Source of the DNA: Platynereis dumerilii
Lineage: Eukaryota; Annelida; Polychaeta; Phyllodocida; Nereididae
DNA: 64,000 nt
NCBI GenBank assembly: GCA_026936325.1
Contig: JAPTHN010000001.1
Coordinates: 100,827,859-100,891,858 of the forward strand
Direction of reading: 5' to 3'
The notes under the pieces were generated by a model, which did not search any database, was not told where the DNA came from, and saw nothing but the letters and a program-made list of their open reading frames with translations. Both the position numbers and the translations under genes were made by a program. Shown one piece after another: positions 11,228-23,445 of this stretch. Positions within the stretch are counted from its first letter, which is position 1. The number at the start of each line of letters is the position of its first letter.

Positions 11228-12298
11228 TCATCCATCAAATAAAGTATATCGTACCGTATTGCATCGTATCATATATCATATCTATCTATCTTTTTATCGA
11301 GCTATCTTTCTATCTGTGCATCTGTCTAGCTGTCTATCAATCTAGCTGTCTGTCAAGCTGTCTATCTATCTTAATATATATGTCTGTATATCTATTTCTA
11401 CCTATCCCTCTATCAATTTATCTGACATCTATATGGATATCACATATCTGCATATTATCAATTTGTCTATCGATCTTAGCACATCTTTCAATTCATCAAA
11501 ATGGTTTTCTTTATTTCTCTTCATTCTTTATTTCTTCCTTTCTTCGTCTTGCTTTCTACCATCAACCATGCAGTCTTTTGTGTTTTTCCTTGGTTCTTCA
11601 AATTCTGTTGCACAAACAAATGGCAAATATACTCAGTCATGTAGGTGATCAATGAAGCTGTAAAAAAAGTAGAAACTTTATCCCATGCGATAGAAACCCA
11701 AGCTGAAAAAGAAGCAAGACCAGGATGGAAGCTCAAGGTGAGCAGATGAAGTTGGAAGTTTGGCAGACGAAGTTGGAAGTTTGGCAGATGAAGTTGGAAG
11801 TTTGGCAGATGAAGTTGGAAGTTTGGCAGATGAAGTTGGAAGTTTGGCAGACGAAGTTGGACAGCAATGCATCACATTTCCAACAGCTTCAGGCTGAGGA
11901 AGAGATTGCCTTTTTATTTGATGAATTTCAATGAACTTAAGTTACTTAAGCCATCCACATAAAAAGGAGACAGAAATTTACGAGGTCATTGGAATGAAGT
12001 CATGTGTGTCAGGAGCAATTGATCCCAGGAAGTCTTGGAGAGACAGATGATGGAATACTTTTAATTTCACATTCCTTAATCTTATCTCAACTTTTAGCAG
12101 CCCCTGAAATTAAAATTACATGTCTGAGATAAACATGACTGATCCCCACGCCACAACCCATTGCTTTTTTATTGGATCACGTCTAATAACATTTCAATTC
12201 ATCCCACAGATAAATTTCAGATAAATTATCTGTAAATGTTTGGCATTCTCTCCGTAATTACTTTAAACTTAAAAGAGAAAAAACTACAAGATGAAGTG
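11228..12298. other. Degenerate TATC tail and AT-rich sequence
   Basis: Decayed tetranucleotide repeat to about 11420, then AT-rich unique DNA surrounding the 21-bp repeat listed separately. The short stretch 11646-11738 just upstream of that repeat is open in one frame, is charged (Glu/Lys-rich) and ends at an AAG/GTGAGC splice-donor-like site. No homologue is recognised. Confidence 0.4.
11743..11862 (+). repeat. 21-bp tandem repeat with heptad-like open frame
   Basis: Nearly six copies of a 21-bp unit (one full unit begins CAGATGAAGTTGG). Because 21 is a multiple of three, the + strand frame at 11725-11934 stays open and translates as a 7-residue repeat of the type Q-M/T-K-L-E-V-W, followed by an acidic tail. 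Hydrophobic positions recur every seven residues, as in a coiled coil. It may be a fragment of a coding exon or a minisatellite that is open by chance. The frame is only 69 codons and no protein family is recognised. Confidence 0.8.
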
Positions 12299-12487
12299 CA
12301 CTCTAAAAAATTCCAGACAAAATTGGTTTTTTAGATTCAAAATGGTTTTTTGAAAAACCAAATTTCAATGCAAAAAACCAAAATGGATTTTTTTAAAAAT
12401 CCATTTTGGTTTTGCATTGAAATTTGGTTTTTCAAAAAACCATTTTGAATCTAAAAAACCAATTTTGTCCTGACATTTTTTAGAGTG
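12299..12487. mobile_element. Palindromic MITE, family 1, copy D
   Basis: A 189-bp family-1 copy with complete inverted arms. It is flanked by TG on both sides (12297-12298 and 12488-12489), a 2-bp flank duplication that differs from the TA of copy C. Confidence 0.92.
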
Positions 12488-12671
12488 TGCGTGACTTTGA
12501 AATCAATAAATTTTCCATCAAAATTACTTTTATCGGAGTAATAAGATGATAAAGAAGCAAAAAAATAATGATGAGTTTGATTTAAAAAGTTTCTTGCTCA
12601 GTAAACAGCAGTTCAAGCAAACTCAATAGTAGATTGATTCTTTAAACAGGAGACCTTCAAGAGGAGGACAC

Positions 12672-12707
12672 GAGTCATAACAAGAGTCATAACAAGAGTC
12701 ATAACGA
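12672..12707 (+). repeat. 12-bp tandem triplicate
   Basis: Three consecutive copies of GAGTCATAACAA, the last diverging at its end. The unit contains a TGACTC-type AP-1-like core on the opposite strand. Whether that matters is unknown. Confidence 0.85.
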
Positions 12708-13579
12708 GCTCAAATGTTAAATGGGAAGGGAAACATTGATCCTATAGTCTCATTAAATCTGTGCAGGCAAGTCTTCTTTTAAATTCCCCCAATAAAAAAA
12801 GCTATTGAAACAGAGAAATATCGTGCCAGAGAGGTATATGAACAAGAAACTGGAATGGATTGCATGTTTTAACGGCTTAAATGAACTCTTAATGGCAGAT
12901 ACATATGAGAGAGTAAATAGGAGAAGAGTCGTATAAGACAAAGATTTACAGTTAAAAGAGATCACGGCATGACATACACGCGAAATGAGTAAAAAGACAG
13001 GAAAAGAAACTTGATTTGGTTGCCATGGAAACACATGAAATATATCATTATATATGGTATGCTTTTTGCACCACACACTCAATAACAATCTTACATTAAC
13101 CGGAGAAAGCTCTGAAACTGAAATCCTAGAACTCAGGGAGTTATATAGCTGCATGATCTGCATAACTGCAAAAAACAACTGCAAAAAAAGTGCATTATGT
13201 CCACGTAATAAATGCATGCGATGCTCGGTTTTAATGTGAATATCTCACCAACCATCGTGTGCACGATATAAACCTGCAATATGCCCTCACTAGTATAAAC
13301 AAGAGAATATTAACTGGGAAATATTCTGGGTGCATGGCAGATATAACAGCAAGCAACATTCATAAGTCCAGCTATATTTACAACTCGTGGCTGAACACAC
13401 TTTTGCCAATATTTGTAGATCAATGAAGACACTGGCCTGTGCGAGATATATAGCCAATAAAGCTGACCCTCGCAATGTATGTCTGTCAATATTTATGGCT
13501 TCATGATTGAAATGTGTGGTTTTCTCTCCGGATGGCCAGTTCGCCCACGTTCATCCAATGCCCAGCTAATGTCCAGTCT

Positions 13580-13641
13580 GTGTGTCCATCTCCATGTGTC
13601 CATCTAGATACACACAGAGATGGACACATAGATGGACACAC
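13580..13641. repeat. Inverted repeat (hairpin)
   Basis: Two 26-base arms (13580-13605 and 13616-13641), built from GTGTCCATCT-type words, are near-perfect reverse complements around a 10-base loop. Each arm is itself a duplicated 13-base word. No transposon signature or target duplication is obvious. Confidence 0.85.
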
Positions 13642-13975
13642 AAGACCACTGCACCTTGCTCGTGCCTAGAACCAGCTGACCCATGAGTACCACTAATCCA
13701 TGCTGGCATTCATATTCATAATTTCACATCTCTACCAACAGTTCTTCTATTATATAATCTTCACTCCATATATACATGTACATATTCATGATTAAATGTA
13801 CATCATTTACAGAAAGCCTTATTCAGTCAAAACATTTTTCAAAATAAACTTCCAGTTTAACATAAATCACCTATAATCCATTTGTTTGGAGTCAGGTCAC
13901 TCACAGCATTTCTTACCCAACAGCATTGGATTGGTTAATGTTTGGGGCTTTACGTCCTGTATTAATGCATTACTA

Positions 13976-14550
13976 GCATAGTACCCGTGATAATCATACC
14001 CTTAATGGGTATAATGAGAGTAAGAGTCCAGGGAAAACACAACTACTACCACATTAGAGCAGATTGATAGGCGTGCATAAAGGACTAATAATATATATGG
14101 TGCACTGGTATAATAAAAAGAGTTTGAGAAAGCAGACCCACTTATGGTTGGTGTAAGACGTGAAATAATGTTGCTTGCAAATTTGTAGATGTGGGTATTG
14201 AGTAGTTTGGGAGGAGTAGAGTAAAGCATCCATGAATTAAGGGTAAGCATAGTACCCGTGAGAATGTATATAAGGGCCAGTCTTTGCAGACAGTGGCCCC
14301 TCCCTGGGGCCCTCCCTCCATTGGAGTCCAGGGAAAACAGAAGAACAATCAGCAGCGCATGAGAGAAGATTGGTAGTGGTGCATAAATGACCAAAAGTGC
14401 ACTGGAAATACGCATAATATGAACTGTTTTAAGAAAGCACACCCACTTATGGTTGTTGTAAGGTGTGAAATAAAGTTGCTTGCAAATTTGTAGTTATGGG
14501 CATTGAGTAGTTTGGGAGGAGTAGCGTAAAGCATCCATGAATTAAGGGTA
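13976..14550. repeat. Tandem duplication, period about 300 bp
   Basis: A segment at 14024-14245 recurs at 14324-14550 with moderate divergence. An extra 15-base word (GCATAGTACCCGTGA) occurs at 13976 and again at 14247, so the duplicated unit is close to 270-300 bp. Both copies start with GAGTCCAGGGAAAACA and end with GAATTAAGGGTA. The 146-codon hydrophobic - strand frame here is internally repeated for this reason. It is not recognisable as a protein. Confidence 0.88.
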
Positions 14551-16192
14551 TGATGATGATACCAATAGCATTCAAATGAGTCCAGTTCTATGATGAAATA
14601 CAAATATTATAATACCAAATTCAGTTTCTACTTTTTTCCCCAACGGTTTCTACTTTTTTCCCAACTATTTCTATTTTTTTCCTCCTTTGCAAAAATATCC
14701 AATCATTTTAGATGTAAGCAATTTAATTCTCGTTAATGGAGACATAAACTAACCCATAAATATATTAAACAATAAGATTAGATATTTCAGTCAATACAAA
14801 GTGCTCAGTGAGGCAGAATGATCAAATTGCAAAACAGATTGAATCAAATTAAGACAGCGATGAAAAGCAATGAATATGTTCACATCAAAACAACAAAGCA
14901 TACAATACAACATTTGCCATTGATTAAATAATCATGAAGCAGTTTTGGAAAATATATATTCCAATCACTTAGAAACTTACACATTAGAAATTATGTTATG
15001 ATTTTCTGAATCAATTGGCAGAGATCAGAGAACAAAACAATGAAAATCATCAGAGCACAAACAATAAAACTCCTCAATGAGCAATGAAAGATTGATCATA
15101 AATAATTCACAAATAATTTCAAGTATAGCCTCAGATTGTAAAAGTTAATCCGAGCTGAACTTATTACATTATTTTGAAGCGACATCAGAGCCAAGTCAAA
15201 CAAAACTCTCATTACTTTTTCATAAGCATTCAATGATTTCGTGAACATCTAATGGCTCGTACTGATTTTAATAACACCATGTCACATGTTCACAATAAAG
15301 AAGGACATGACACAATCGTGGAACCAGCAAAACAATCGCATGTCAGGCATTGTAGATTGACGCGAAACTGACGTGAAAACTGATGTGAAATGTGTCCGAC
15401 TAATTGTCACATTCATGATATTGATCGTAGGAACAAGTTGAGTGACATGTTAAAACATGTGAAACCATGTAACCAGATGTTAAATCACGTCTAAAGTGAA
15501 GGGTGGGAAAAAGGAGCTAGAAAGTGCCAAAAATAAGAGGCAAAAGAGGCAGGAAGGAGACGTGGATGTGCCAAAAAAGTGTAAGAGAGACTTGGCACAA
15601 CTCGAAGAACACATGCGGCGGGGGAATTCGACATGGGCGATAATAGGGAAGCGGAAATGCGAGCAAGTGAATTGTGAAAGAGCATGACGGCTAACAGGGC
15701 CTGTCCATCAAGGTGCAGGCATCTGTCAGTCAGGGTAAACTGAGCAGATAGGTGTCGAGAGGGCGAACTACTAACCGGATTGCCTAGGCCACTGACAAGC
15801 AGCGGCTCCAAGATGGGGTTAGGAGGGTTACTAGGAAATGGGGATAAGCCAAAGAGAGGAGCAGAGGGCGACCCTGGGTGATGCCTTCATAACATAGCAT
15901 CAAAAGAGCTGACCAAAGTGACAACGCTGACAAGTGCCAAGAGAACCGCGGGTATAGAAGTGTGTGTAAGCCTACAGCTGGCAGTGCTCCACCTTTACTC
16001 ATCTCACTATCACCATTGACAGACTTACAGCGACCTTTGCATCGAGAAGCAATATATGCATAAGACCTTTTTAAAAATGTGAATTGATATTCATACGATA
16101 CAATAATTGTTTTTCAATTCATCACAATAGGATGTAATATCCCAGTGCCTAATAATGAGGAAGCTAATATATCAGAAGCCTTGTGACAGAAG
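14551..16192. other. AT-rich unique sequence, no gene recognised
   Basis: Mostly AT-rich DNA with short tandem phrases (three CTACTTTTTTCCC-like repeats at about 14627-14690) and a more balanced segment at 15480-16000. No exon, RNA gene or transposon is recognised. Confidence 0.45.
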
Positions 16193-16201
16193 GTATCGCA
16201 A

Positions 16202-17430
16202 TAGGGTGTGTCAATTTTCAATTTTTATGCAAATTTGAAAAGCACTAGTGTCTAAAATGTGCGTTTTGACGCGGAGAATCCAAATCTGTTTTCAAAATGG
16301 TGATACGACAATTCTTACCTACTTCAATTTTGGTTCAAAGTTTCAATATTTTTTTCGTTTTCGACCATTTTCGCCAATCCGCGGTTCTCTATAACTTTGT
16401 CAATATGTGTCATACAGAATTCTAACTGCCATGGTTGGAAAGCTCTCAAAAAGACCTTCATTTTGCATACCAACATCAATGGTCTAGGACGATATCTTAA
16501 TTCCCATTGGCCCTTCAGCTTGCACTTTTTAGAACGAAAATGACGCAGATTGTCTAATCCTGTTAAAAAATGGCTTTGGAATTTTTTTCAATGATAATTG
16601 CGGTGACTCACATTCTCCAACTTCCAGAATGGCCAAATATGAAAAACTTTTTGATTTTTTCCATGGGAGTGCCTGGCTTGTTAGTGATGAAGTTTTAATG
16701 TCAACATTAGTTGGAAACTCGTAAAATGTGAGATGGTGTCCGTGGCATTTCATATCATATCTTCATCAGAATTTATTGCAGGGCAACATGAGTAATACCG
16801 CGTGAAAGAAAATACTCTTAGCATTCTCATGGTACCAATGATATTGTCCTATATCCAATTCTTAGGAAGTTAAAATATGAAATATAACAGCCCCTCCATG
16901 ATTTGTTTCAGGAGTTTGGACAAAATTTTGCATTAAAACTGTCAAGCTCATAAACCAGGATTTTCCATGACCTAATATATCAAAAATATTTTATTTGCTT
17001 ATTCTGGAAGTTGGAGAATGTGAATCACAGCAATTATAAGTGAAAAACATTCAAAAGCCTTTTTTTTACAAGATTAGACAGTCTGCAACATTTTCATTTC
17101 TAAAAAGTGCAGGCTGAAGAGTCAATGGGAGTCAAGATATCGTCCTAGACCATTGATGTTGGTATGCAAAATGAAGGTATTTTTGAGAGCTTTCCAATCA
17201 TGGCATTAAGAATGCTGTATGATACACACTGACAAAGTTATAGAGAACCGCGAATTGGCGAAAATGGTCGAAAACGAAAAAAACATTGAAACTTTGAACC
17301 AAAATTGAAGTAGGTAAGAATTGTTGTATCGCCATTTCGAGAACAGATTTGGATTCCCCATGTCAAAACGCACCTTTTAGGCACTAGTGCTTTTTGAATT
17401 TGCATAATAATTAAAAATTGACACACCCTA
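16202..17430. mobile_element. Non-autonomous foldback DNA transposon, Mutator-like candidate
   Basis: A 1,229-bp element whose two halves are inverted copies of each other. The best-conserved arms are 16202-16630 and 17002-17430, about 429 bp each. Weaker inverted similarity continues towards a centre near 16820. The termini read TAGGGTGTGTCAATTTT and its complement. A perfect 9-bp direct repeat, GTATCGCAA, flanks the element (16193-16201 and 17431-17439). Long terminal inverted repeats with a 9-bp target duplication are the known hallmark of Mutator-like elements. Superfamily assignment therefore rests on that feature, since no transposase is encoded. The intact target duplication shows that the boundaries are correct; the divergence between arms suggests a moderately old insertion. 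Confidence 0.9.
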
Positions 17431-17439
17431 GTATCGCAA

Positions 17440-17570
17440 TGAGGTGAAGGATGATTGAAATTGCAGTCCAACATACGCCCAGGTGGCCCTGCCAGAGCTG
17501 GGATTGAACCCGGAACCGAGCTGCTGGAAGCCAAGGAGCCATACCAACTGAGCTAAACTTCTTCCTACCG
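17440..17570 (-). mobile_element. tRNA-derived SINE
   Basis: On the - strand, a tRNA-like head carries an A-box-like TAGCTCAGTTGGTATGG (about 17540-17556) and a B-box-like GGTTCAATCC (17501-17510), the internal RNA polymerase III promoter of tRNA-derived SINEs. Downstream comes a non-tRNA body with CCACCTGGGCGTATGTTGG. The same body follows a different-looking tRNA head in the copy at 27422-27610, which supports a SINE and argues against a tRNA gene. The 3' end lies beside the right target duplication of the foldback element and is not sharply defined. Confidence 0.8.
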
Positions 17571-18347
17571 ACTTGACAGAAAAGGGAAACACATTACACC
17601 TTATATAGGCATAATATATGCATTGACAACCCACATTCATATTTTGGAAAGTATTGTAAAGAAGTCAATTTTACATCAAAGAAAAGACATAAATAATGCT
17701 GAAGGGTAAAAACGAAGACAAACTTTCTTCAAAACAGGCCAAGGTTGCATTTATCATTGTGCACTTTGCAGCAGGAAATTAAAGATCGTTTTATATTCAC
17801 AAAAATCCGAAATGTAATGCAATAAAAGGCACGACAAGGTGAAAATAGGAGCATGACCTTCTCCGAGCAATAAAAGCAAAAGGAAATGCATTTTATATCT
17901 TCACTGCACACAAACTGTCACAAATGCTGTCATGAGGAATGGCTATGATGGCCAAAAATGTTGCATAAAAATGCATAGGATATTTAAGGAAATGAGTTAT
18001 ATAATAGTAATTAATCAAATAATCAATCAAACAATAATTATTTATTTCAAATCTGATTAAAAAATGTTGATAATTAGTATCACAACTGATGTAAGGTACG
18101 GTTTATATTCTGTGCACAGAATCAGTAACACATGCGTGAAAATTAATGGGTAACATATTGAGTCTCAAAACAATTAATTAAACATGTTTAAAGCAATTTC
18201 AATCATTGCAGTTATTGCAAGCCAACGTCACAAAATATATAAATACACACAACGTCACAAAATATATAAATACACACAATGTAGCAGTCCTGCAGCAAGA
18301 CCCAGAGAGAAAATGACTGATGACAAATGGTCGAGTCAACAATCTTG
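17571..18347. other. AT-rich unique sequence
   Basis: AT-rich DNA with several TAATTA-type words around 18008-18050 and a 27-bp direct duplication listed separately. No gene recognised. Confidence 0.45.
18224..18277 (+). repeat. 27-bp tandem duplication
   Basis: Two identical adjacent 27-base copies (18224-18250 and 18251-18277) starting AACGTCACAAAATATATAAA. The perfect identity points to a recent duplication. Confidence 0.9.
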
Positions 18348-18536
18348 CACTCTAAAAAATGTCAGGACAAAATTGGTTTTTTAGATTCAAAATGGTTTTT
18401 TGAAAAACCAAATTTCAATGCAAAACCAAAATGGATTTTTTTAAAAATCCATTTTGGTTTTTTGCATTGAAATTTGGTTTTTCAAAAAACCATTTTGAAT
18501 CTAAAAAACCAATTTTGTCTGGAATTTTTTAGAGTG
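18348..18536. mobile_element. Palindromic MITE, family 1, copy E
   Basis: A 189-bp family-1 copy in the opposite orientation to copies C and D, judged by its ATGTC-type end on the left and TTCCAG-type end on the right. It is flanked by TG on both sides (18346-18347 and 18537-18538). Confidence 0.92.
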
Positions 18537-19278
18537 TGGGTGTACAAAAATAGATAGAATTGTAAAAAGGAATAGAAGGCATTTATCTTTTAATTAATTT
18601 CAGCTGTATGCATAGACTATTGCATAGAGGCAGATGCAGTGGAAATAACTTGTGCATGGAGGGAATGGAAATGGCGTGGAGTAACCCCTAGTCTGACAGG
18701 AGATGCACAAAGAGCTCCGAAAATGAATTATTGTGAAAATATGCATCGTCCCCAGCTCTGTCCATGTATCTTTATCTTCTTTACTCTTGATCCATTTTCC
18801 CCATATTAGCAATGCGTCAAAGATTCAGAGCAGCCATTCATTTGCGGCCAACTCTCAGATTGTCATCTGCAATGTGGGAATATGAGATAGGCGGCCAGGG
18901 CCTTGGGTCCTACAAGACTCCCAGGAAATGTTACAGGGGTCAAGCAAAAGGTTCACACTCAAATATTTCAAGATGGCATCCTGCTGACACAAGAAAGAGA
19001 TAGAAAGAGAGAGAGAAAGAGGCATAGCACGGCCAGAGCAAGGCACTTGAAGGCAGAGGAAGGAAGGGGGAGACAGGGCGAGATAATGCTCTCTGTAGCA
19101 CAATAGGACACTTCTCTGCATCTCCAATTGCTCTCTTCATTTCTACAACTCGGCAATACATCAAACATTCCGAGGCAGAAATAAATATCGACCATTCATA
19201 AAAGAATCAAAATCATAGAGCTAATAAATCTATGACTACAATTGATACAGGAAAGTGAAGGAAATGTACGGTTGACGC

Positions 19279-19301
19279 ACTTCCGGTAGACCACTTCCGG
19301 T
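19279..19301 (-). promoter_or_regulatory. Paired ETS-like binding words
   Basis: The 9-mer ACTTCCGGT occurs twice, at 19279-19287 and 19293-19301, spaced 14 bases start to start. Its complement contains CCGGAAGT, the known ETS-family core. Paired ETS sites are common in promoters, but no transcription start or exon is visible nearby, so this is only a candidate. Confidence 0.3.
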
Positions 19302-22300
19302 CGATTTGGATTCACGAATTTTAATGTCATTGTGTGTTTTCTCTTAATTTTCTCTGCATTGAGAGCAGCAAGACAAACAGACAAAAAACAACAACAAGCT
19401 GTCAAATCAGAGGTCAAGAAGGCAGCGATTTGATAGTGAGTCTGGGTCTGTCCAGAGGGCCACGAGGAGCATGAATTTCGCGTCGAGTTGGTTTGGGCAA
19501 GATTTGAGAGCACACGGGGCTACTTCGTTGAATTGGGATGGATTTCTATTGTATCTAAATCAGAACAATGTCACAGTTATTGATATATCCTTATCGCCCT
19601 CAACTACAAAGGTCTAGGCGGCCAAGTGGGGACAAAGGAGCAGTTACTAAGCAACTGGAGTGTCTGTATCCCAGCAAGCAATGTGGCCCTGACCTGGTCC
19701 CAGCGGTGCCTCGGTCTGAGTCCGCTTGTCAACAGTCCACCTTTAAAGGGCCCACAATAACACACTGTACAAACGGACAGACTTAACGGCAGTTATCAGG
19801 CAAATAAGGCAGTTAACATATTTTAAAAGAAGACAAATAACAGTGTCCATGTAACAGCTTTGATATTATGATCCTAAATGAATGAAATGATCACACGAAC
19901 ATTTATCCTAACGAAAAATTCAAACAGAAGTAACCAAAGACATTTTGGGGTATATTTACTGACTGATGTCTCACATTTGTCTTTGTAACTCACGTTTTAG
20001 TTATTTTCTGTGAAAATTTTGGAAAAACCGAAAAATATGATAATAGCTAAAAATATAAGGCATTTTATAAGATATGTTGCAAGCTTCAAAATGCTTCATT
20101 AATACACTAGATTAGCTTTTTAAAATCTGCTTCTTCACACAAATCTTGAAAGGACAGCTGAATGCGGCAGGCTTGAACTGGAACATTTCAATAGTGCCTT
20201 CAGTTTTTGTTGATTTAAATGTGATTGACTGGTCAAATATTTATGAAATAGTGTGCATAAAACGACCAACAATATTAGGAACACGTTAATATAACTTCTA
20301 ATGTCTTGGTATAAAATAATTGACCACAAATTATGTCACAGTGTGGAAAATTCCCAGGTTTTTTAATTCTTTGATAACTTGATAATCCATGAAAATGAGA
20401 AGATGTAATGCACCCAGCATCATCAAGAGATGTCAGGGAAACAATCTAGATTATGCTAGTATCAAATATTACGTTTTTGAAGCATAATATTTAAGAAAAT
20501 AATAGGTTAACTGCCATAATCGTCACATCCCTGCTGTTGAGTCTGTCCGTTTGTACAGCGAATAAGCGTACAGGCAATTTGGGAGGCCCTCTGTCCCTGG
20601 GGTGCGTTCGGGGCCCATTGGCTGTCAGTCGCTAGGTGTAGTCTTGCTGCTCGGAGGCCGGAGGAGACTGAAGCAGACTGGAGCAGTTACGATGTCTGGG
20701 GGCAGGCCAGTCAGCAAGGGGCTTGGGTGGGGGACAGCAACAGGCCACTGAAAGACTATTTGAAGACTGCTACAAGCTCTGGTGGCAGTTGGTGGCAATG
20801 GGGGAGGCCTCCTGGAAAGAGGGGGAGCACCGTCATCCCATTGACAAGGAGACCATCAGCGGAGCATCCTCGGGCGACCATGTCACTGGGCTGCTTCGGT
20901 CCAACATCCAGCTTCATACAACAGCAGCATCAGATGCAGGACCCCCTCCCTTGGACTCCATCCACCCTCCATACTCAACCTTCAGACTCCGACCAATGAC
21001 AGGCCAACTACCCATCCCATCACATTCCATAATCACAGCTCCCATTCACCTTTTTCTCCGGTTGCTTTTTTCCCCTTCCTCCTGTCAAGACTTTTCACAA
21101 GACCTGCTGTGCCTGCTATCAAGTTTGCCTCACACATGGGAGCAGCCGAGAGGAGCCACGGGGCTTTTTGTGTGTACATCCAGTATAGCTGGTGGAGAGA
21201 AATTTGAGGGTGATGGTTTGTCACATACATATAACAGTTGCTGATACTGCTGTTGTTGATGCTGCTGGTGCTGCTGAGGCTGCTGACATGGCCCTTGATT
21301 CATCTGATAGGTGAGCAAAGATACAATGATAGGTGGATCCCCCAATGCAGTGAATAGAAAGTGAAAAGAAAGTGAAAAGAATGGCCAAATGGCTCCCAGG
21401 CTGCTCCCAGGCTGCCACATCAGAGTGGAGACAAAGTGAAAGGAATTCCATTTGAAGAGGGCACCCTTGACTGGTGACCACCTAATTTATTTGATCAGCC
21501 AAAGAAAACAAGTCAGCAGCAGCAGCAGTGCTCAGTGTCTAGCATCAGTGGGCAGCTGACTACAAGTCGTATACAGCAGACCATGGATGGAGAGTGATGG
21601 GGGGACTGGTGACTGCTCAACCCATCACCCCTGTCGCTTAACCAACAGGCCTGTATCAGCTGGTAACCAAGCAGCTTATCAATCTGGCATCAATTCACAG
21701 CAACCCGGCCTGTTAACCGACCACCCTGCCAACTACTAAAGTCGCCCTTTCTGGGGCTTATCCGTCAGCAATTGACCCCTTCTTGCGCTAACCTCCTATT
21801 ACTTGACTACATTGAATCACTGCCTGGGCTGCTGCCGCTGAGAGGCTAGCACAATCGATGATGCAATCACAGCAATGCCTGTGTTCCCATTACAATCATC
21901 ATTGGAAAAACCTAACCCAAAAACAGCCAGCAGCCAAATAATGGGCAATAATGACACTCTCCCAGACCAGCTTTCCATTAAGAACTGGGCTTAGCCACTA
22001 AAAGTCCTCCAAATGCAAGCAGATGCAAGCAGCCAAGACTTCCCAGCAAACACAAATGACGTGCAGGAGAAGTTGTTGGAAGAAAACTCCTCCTGACACT
22101 TCCCTTTTGTTTTATTTGCTTAAGATTCCTTCATTTAAGAGCTGTACGACAAGCAAAACTAATGAGTGGCTTCCCATTTGTCAGCCGGGAAAACTTTTGC
22201 ATTGCAAAGGTATTTAAGAAAGACGTAGGGAAGACGTGTAGGCAACGTAAGACGTTCATTTGTTTGTGCAATGACATCACACTTAATGAGCTGCTGCTGA

Positions 22301-23445
22301 AGAAACCTCTGTGCACAGGAAGCAGGGAGCAAGATGCACAGCCTTTTAACAGTAATGAAATTTGATTTGGGAGGCGATTTCATATCAGTGTTGACATTAA
22401 GAGGGAAGGCGTGCAAGAACATTGAAGCAGAGTGGTGTGACAGAACAGCAGCATCATGATAAGCCAGTCCTCCCTATGCCGATTACTTTTTTGACAGAGC
22501 CCTGTCCAAAGTTGCCTTTAAGATGGTTTTGTAATCTCGGCTCTACAGCTTCAGCAACAGGGAGGGTGGAGCTCTATGAGGGAAGTTGATGACGCGGGGC
22601 CTTCCTTCAAACATCAATTAAACAGCGACGCAACGCCTATCACAAATTACAGGAGTCGTTGCGTGCCTCTGTGAGAGAACGACCCTCCCCCATCCATCCC
22701 CGCAATCTCCACTCCCGAGTGAAGCAAATTCATGTCTTTATGTCACTTCATGTCTGCAGGCACAGCGACTTTAAACAAGCACATTTTAGAGCGAGATCGC
22801 TGCATTTTTAACAAGGGCAACATCTTAATTGGGTGGGATTTTAAAGGGACGGAGAGCTCAGCCTCAACAAGCCCGGCTGAACAGCTCCGCTTCGCCTCCA
22901 CTGATCTAGAGACTAGTGAAGTCAACTGCACAGCTCTGCGGTCTCAAGATTTGCAATGGGTGTGTCGCTGCAACTTTAAATTATTAACAGAGCCAAATCC
23001 CTGGCAAGTGAGGCAACACGAGCGGCCTCTGAGGCTACACTGATCGCATTGTGCGGGATAATCGCCTCTGGGCCCACCACAAAACCCATCATGGCTAATG
23101 TTCTATTATTCTGACACTTCAATTAAAATGCAAACTCGCCCCATCGCCTTTTGACAACTTGATGAACTCATTTAATCCTAAATTTCCCCAGGAGCCAAGA
23201 GATCTTGGCTGGTCCACCCACCTCCTCTGACCAGCAGTTCACCTATCTACAAAGGGCGTGTGTGACACTTGGACCAGGCCTCAATCGGACTGGATTTTAT
23301 TTCACAAATGTCACAGCTGCGCTAATCAGCCCATATTGCATTTCATTCCATGAAAGCAGCAAAAACACAATGGCTGCAAAAAAAGATGGACAATGGCCGA
23401 GTATTTGTCATTTGGGATAAACAGAAGTTCAGATCCTGCTGCTGC

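Larger units (their letters stand above)
12488..13975. other. AT-rich unique sequence with small repeats
   Basis: AT-rich DNA carrying a 12-bp triplicate (12672-12707) and a hairpin (13580-13641), both listed separately. A 154-codon hydrophobic frame on the - strand (12753-13217) has no recognised domain and lies in AT-rich DNA. I do not call it a gene. Confidence 0.4.

Noticed and set aside
11149-11655. 188-codon frame with Leu-Ser-Ile-Tyr repeats
   Set aside because: Translation of the TATC microsatellite and its degenerate tail.
14267-14276. TATA-box-like TATATAAGG
   Set aside because: It lies between the two copies of a tandem duplication in AT-rich DNA and has no downstream exon.
20723-21244. 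173-codon + strand frame
   Set aside because: About one frame of this size is expected by chance in this window. No domain, repeat or splice context supports it.
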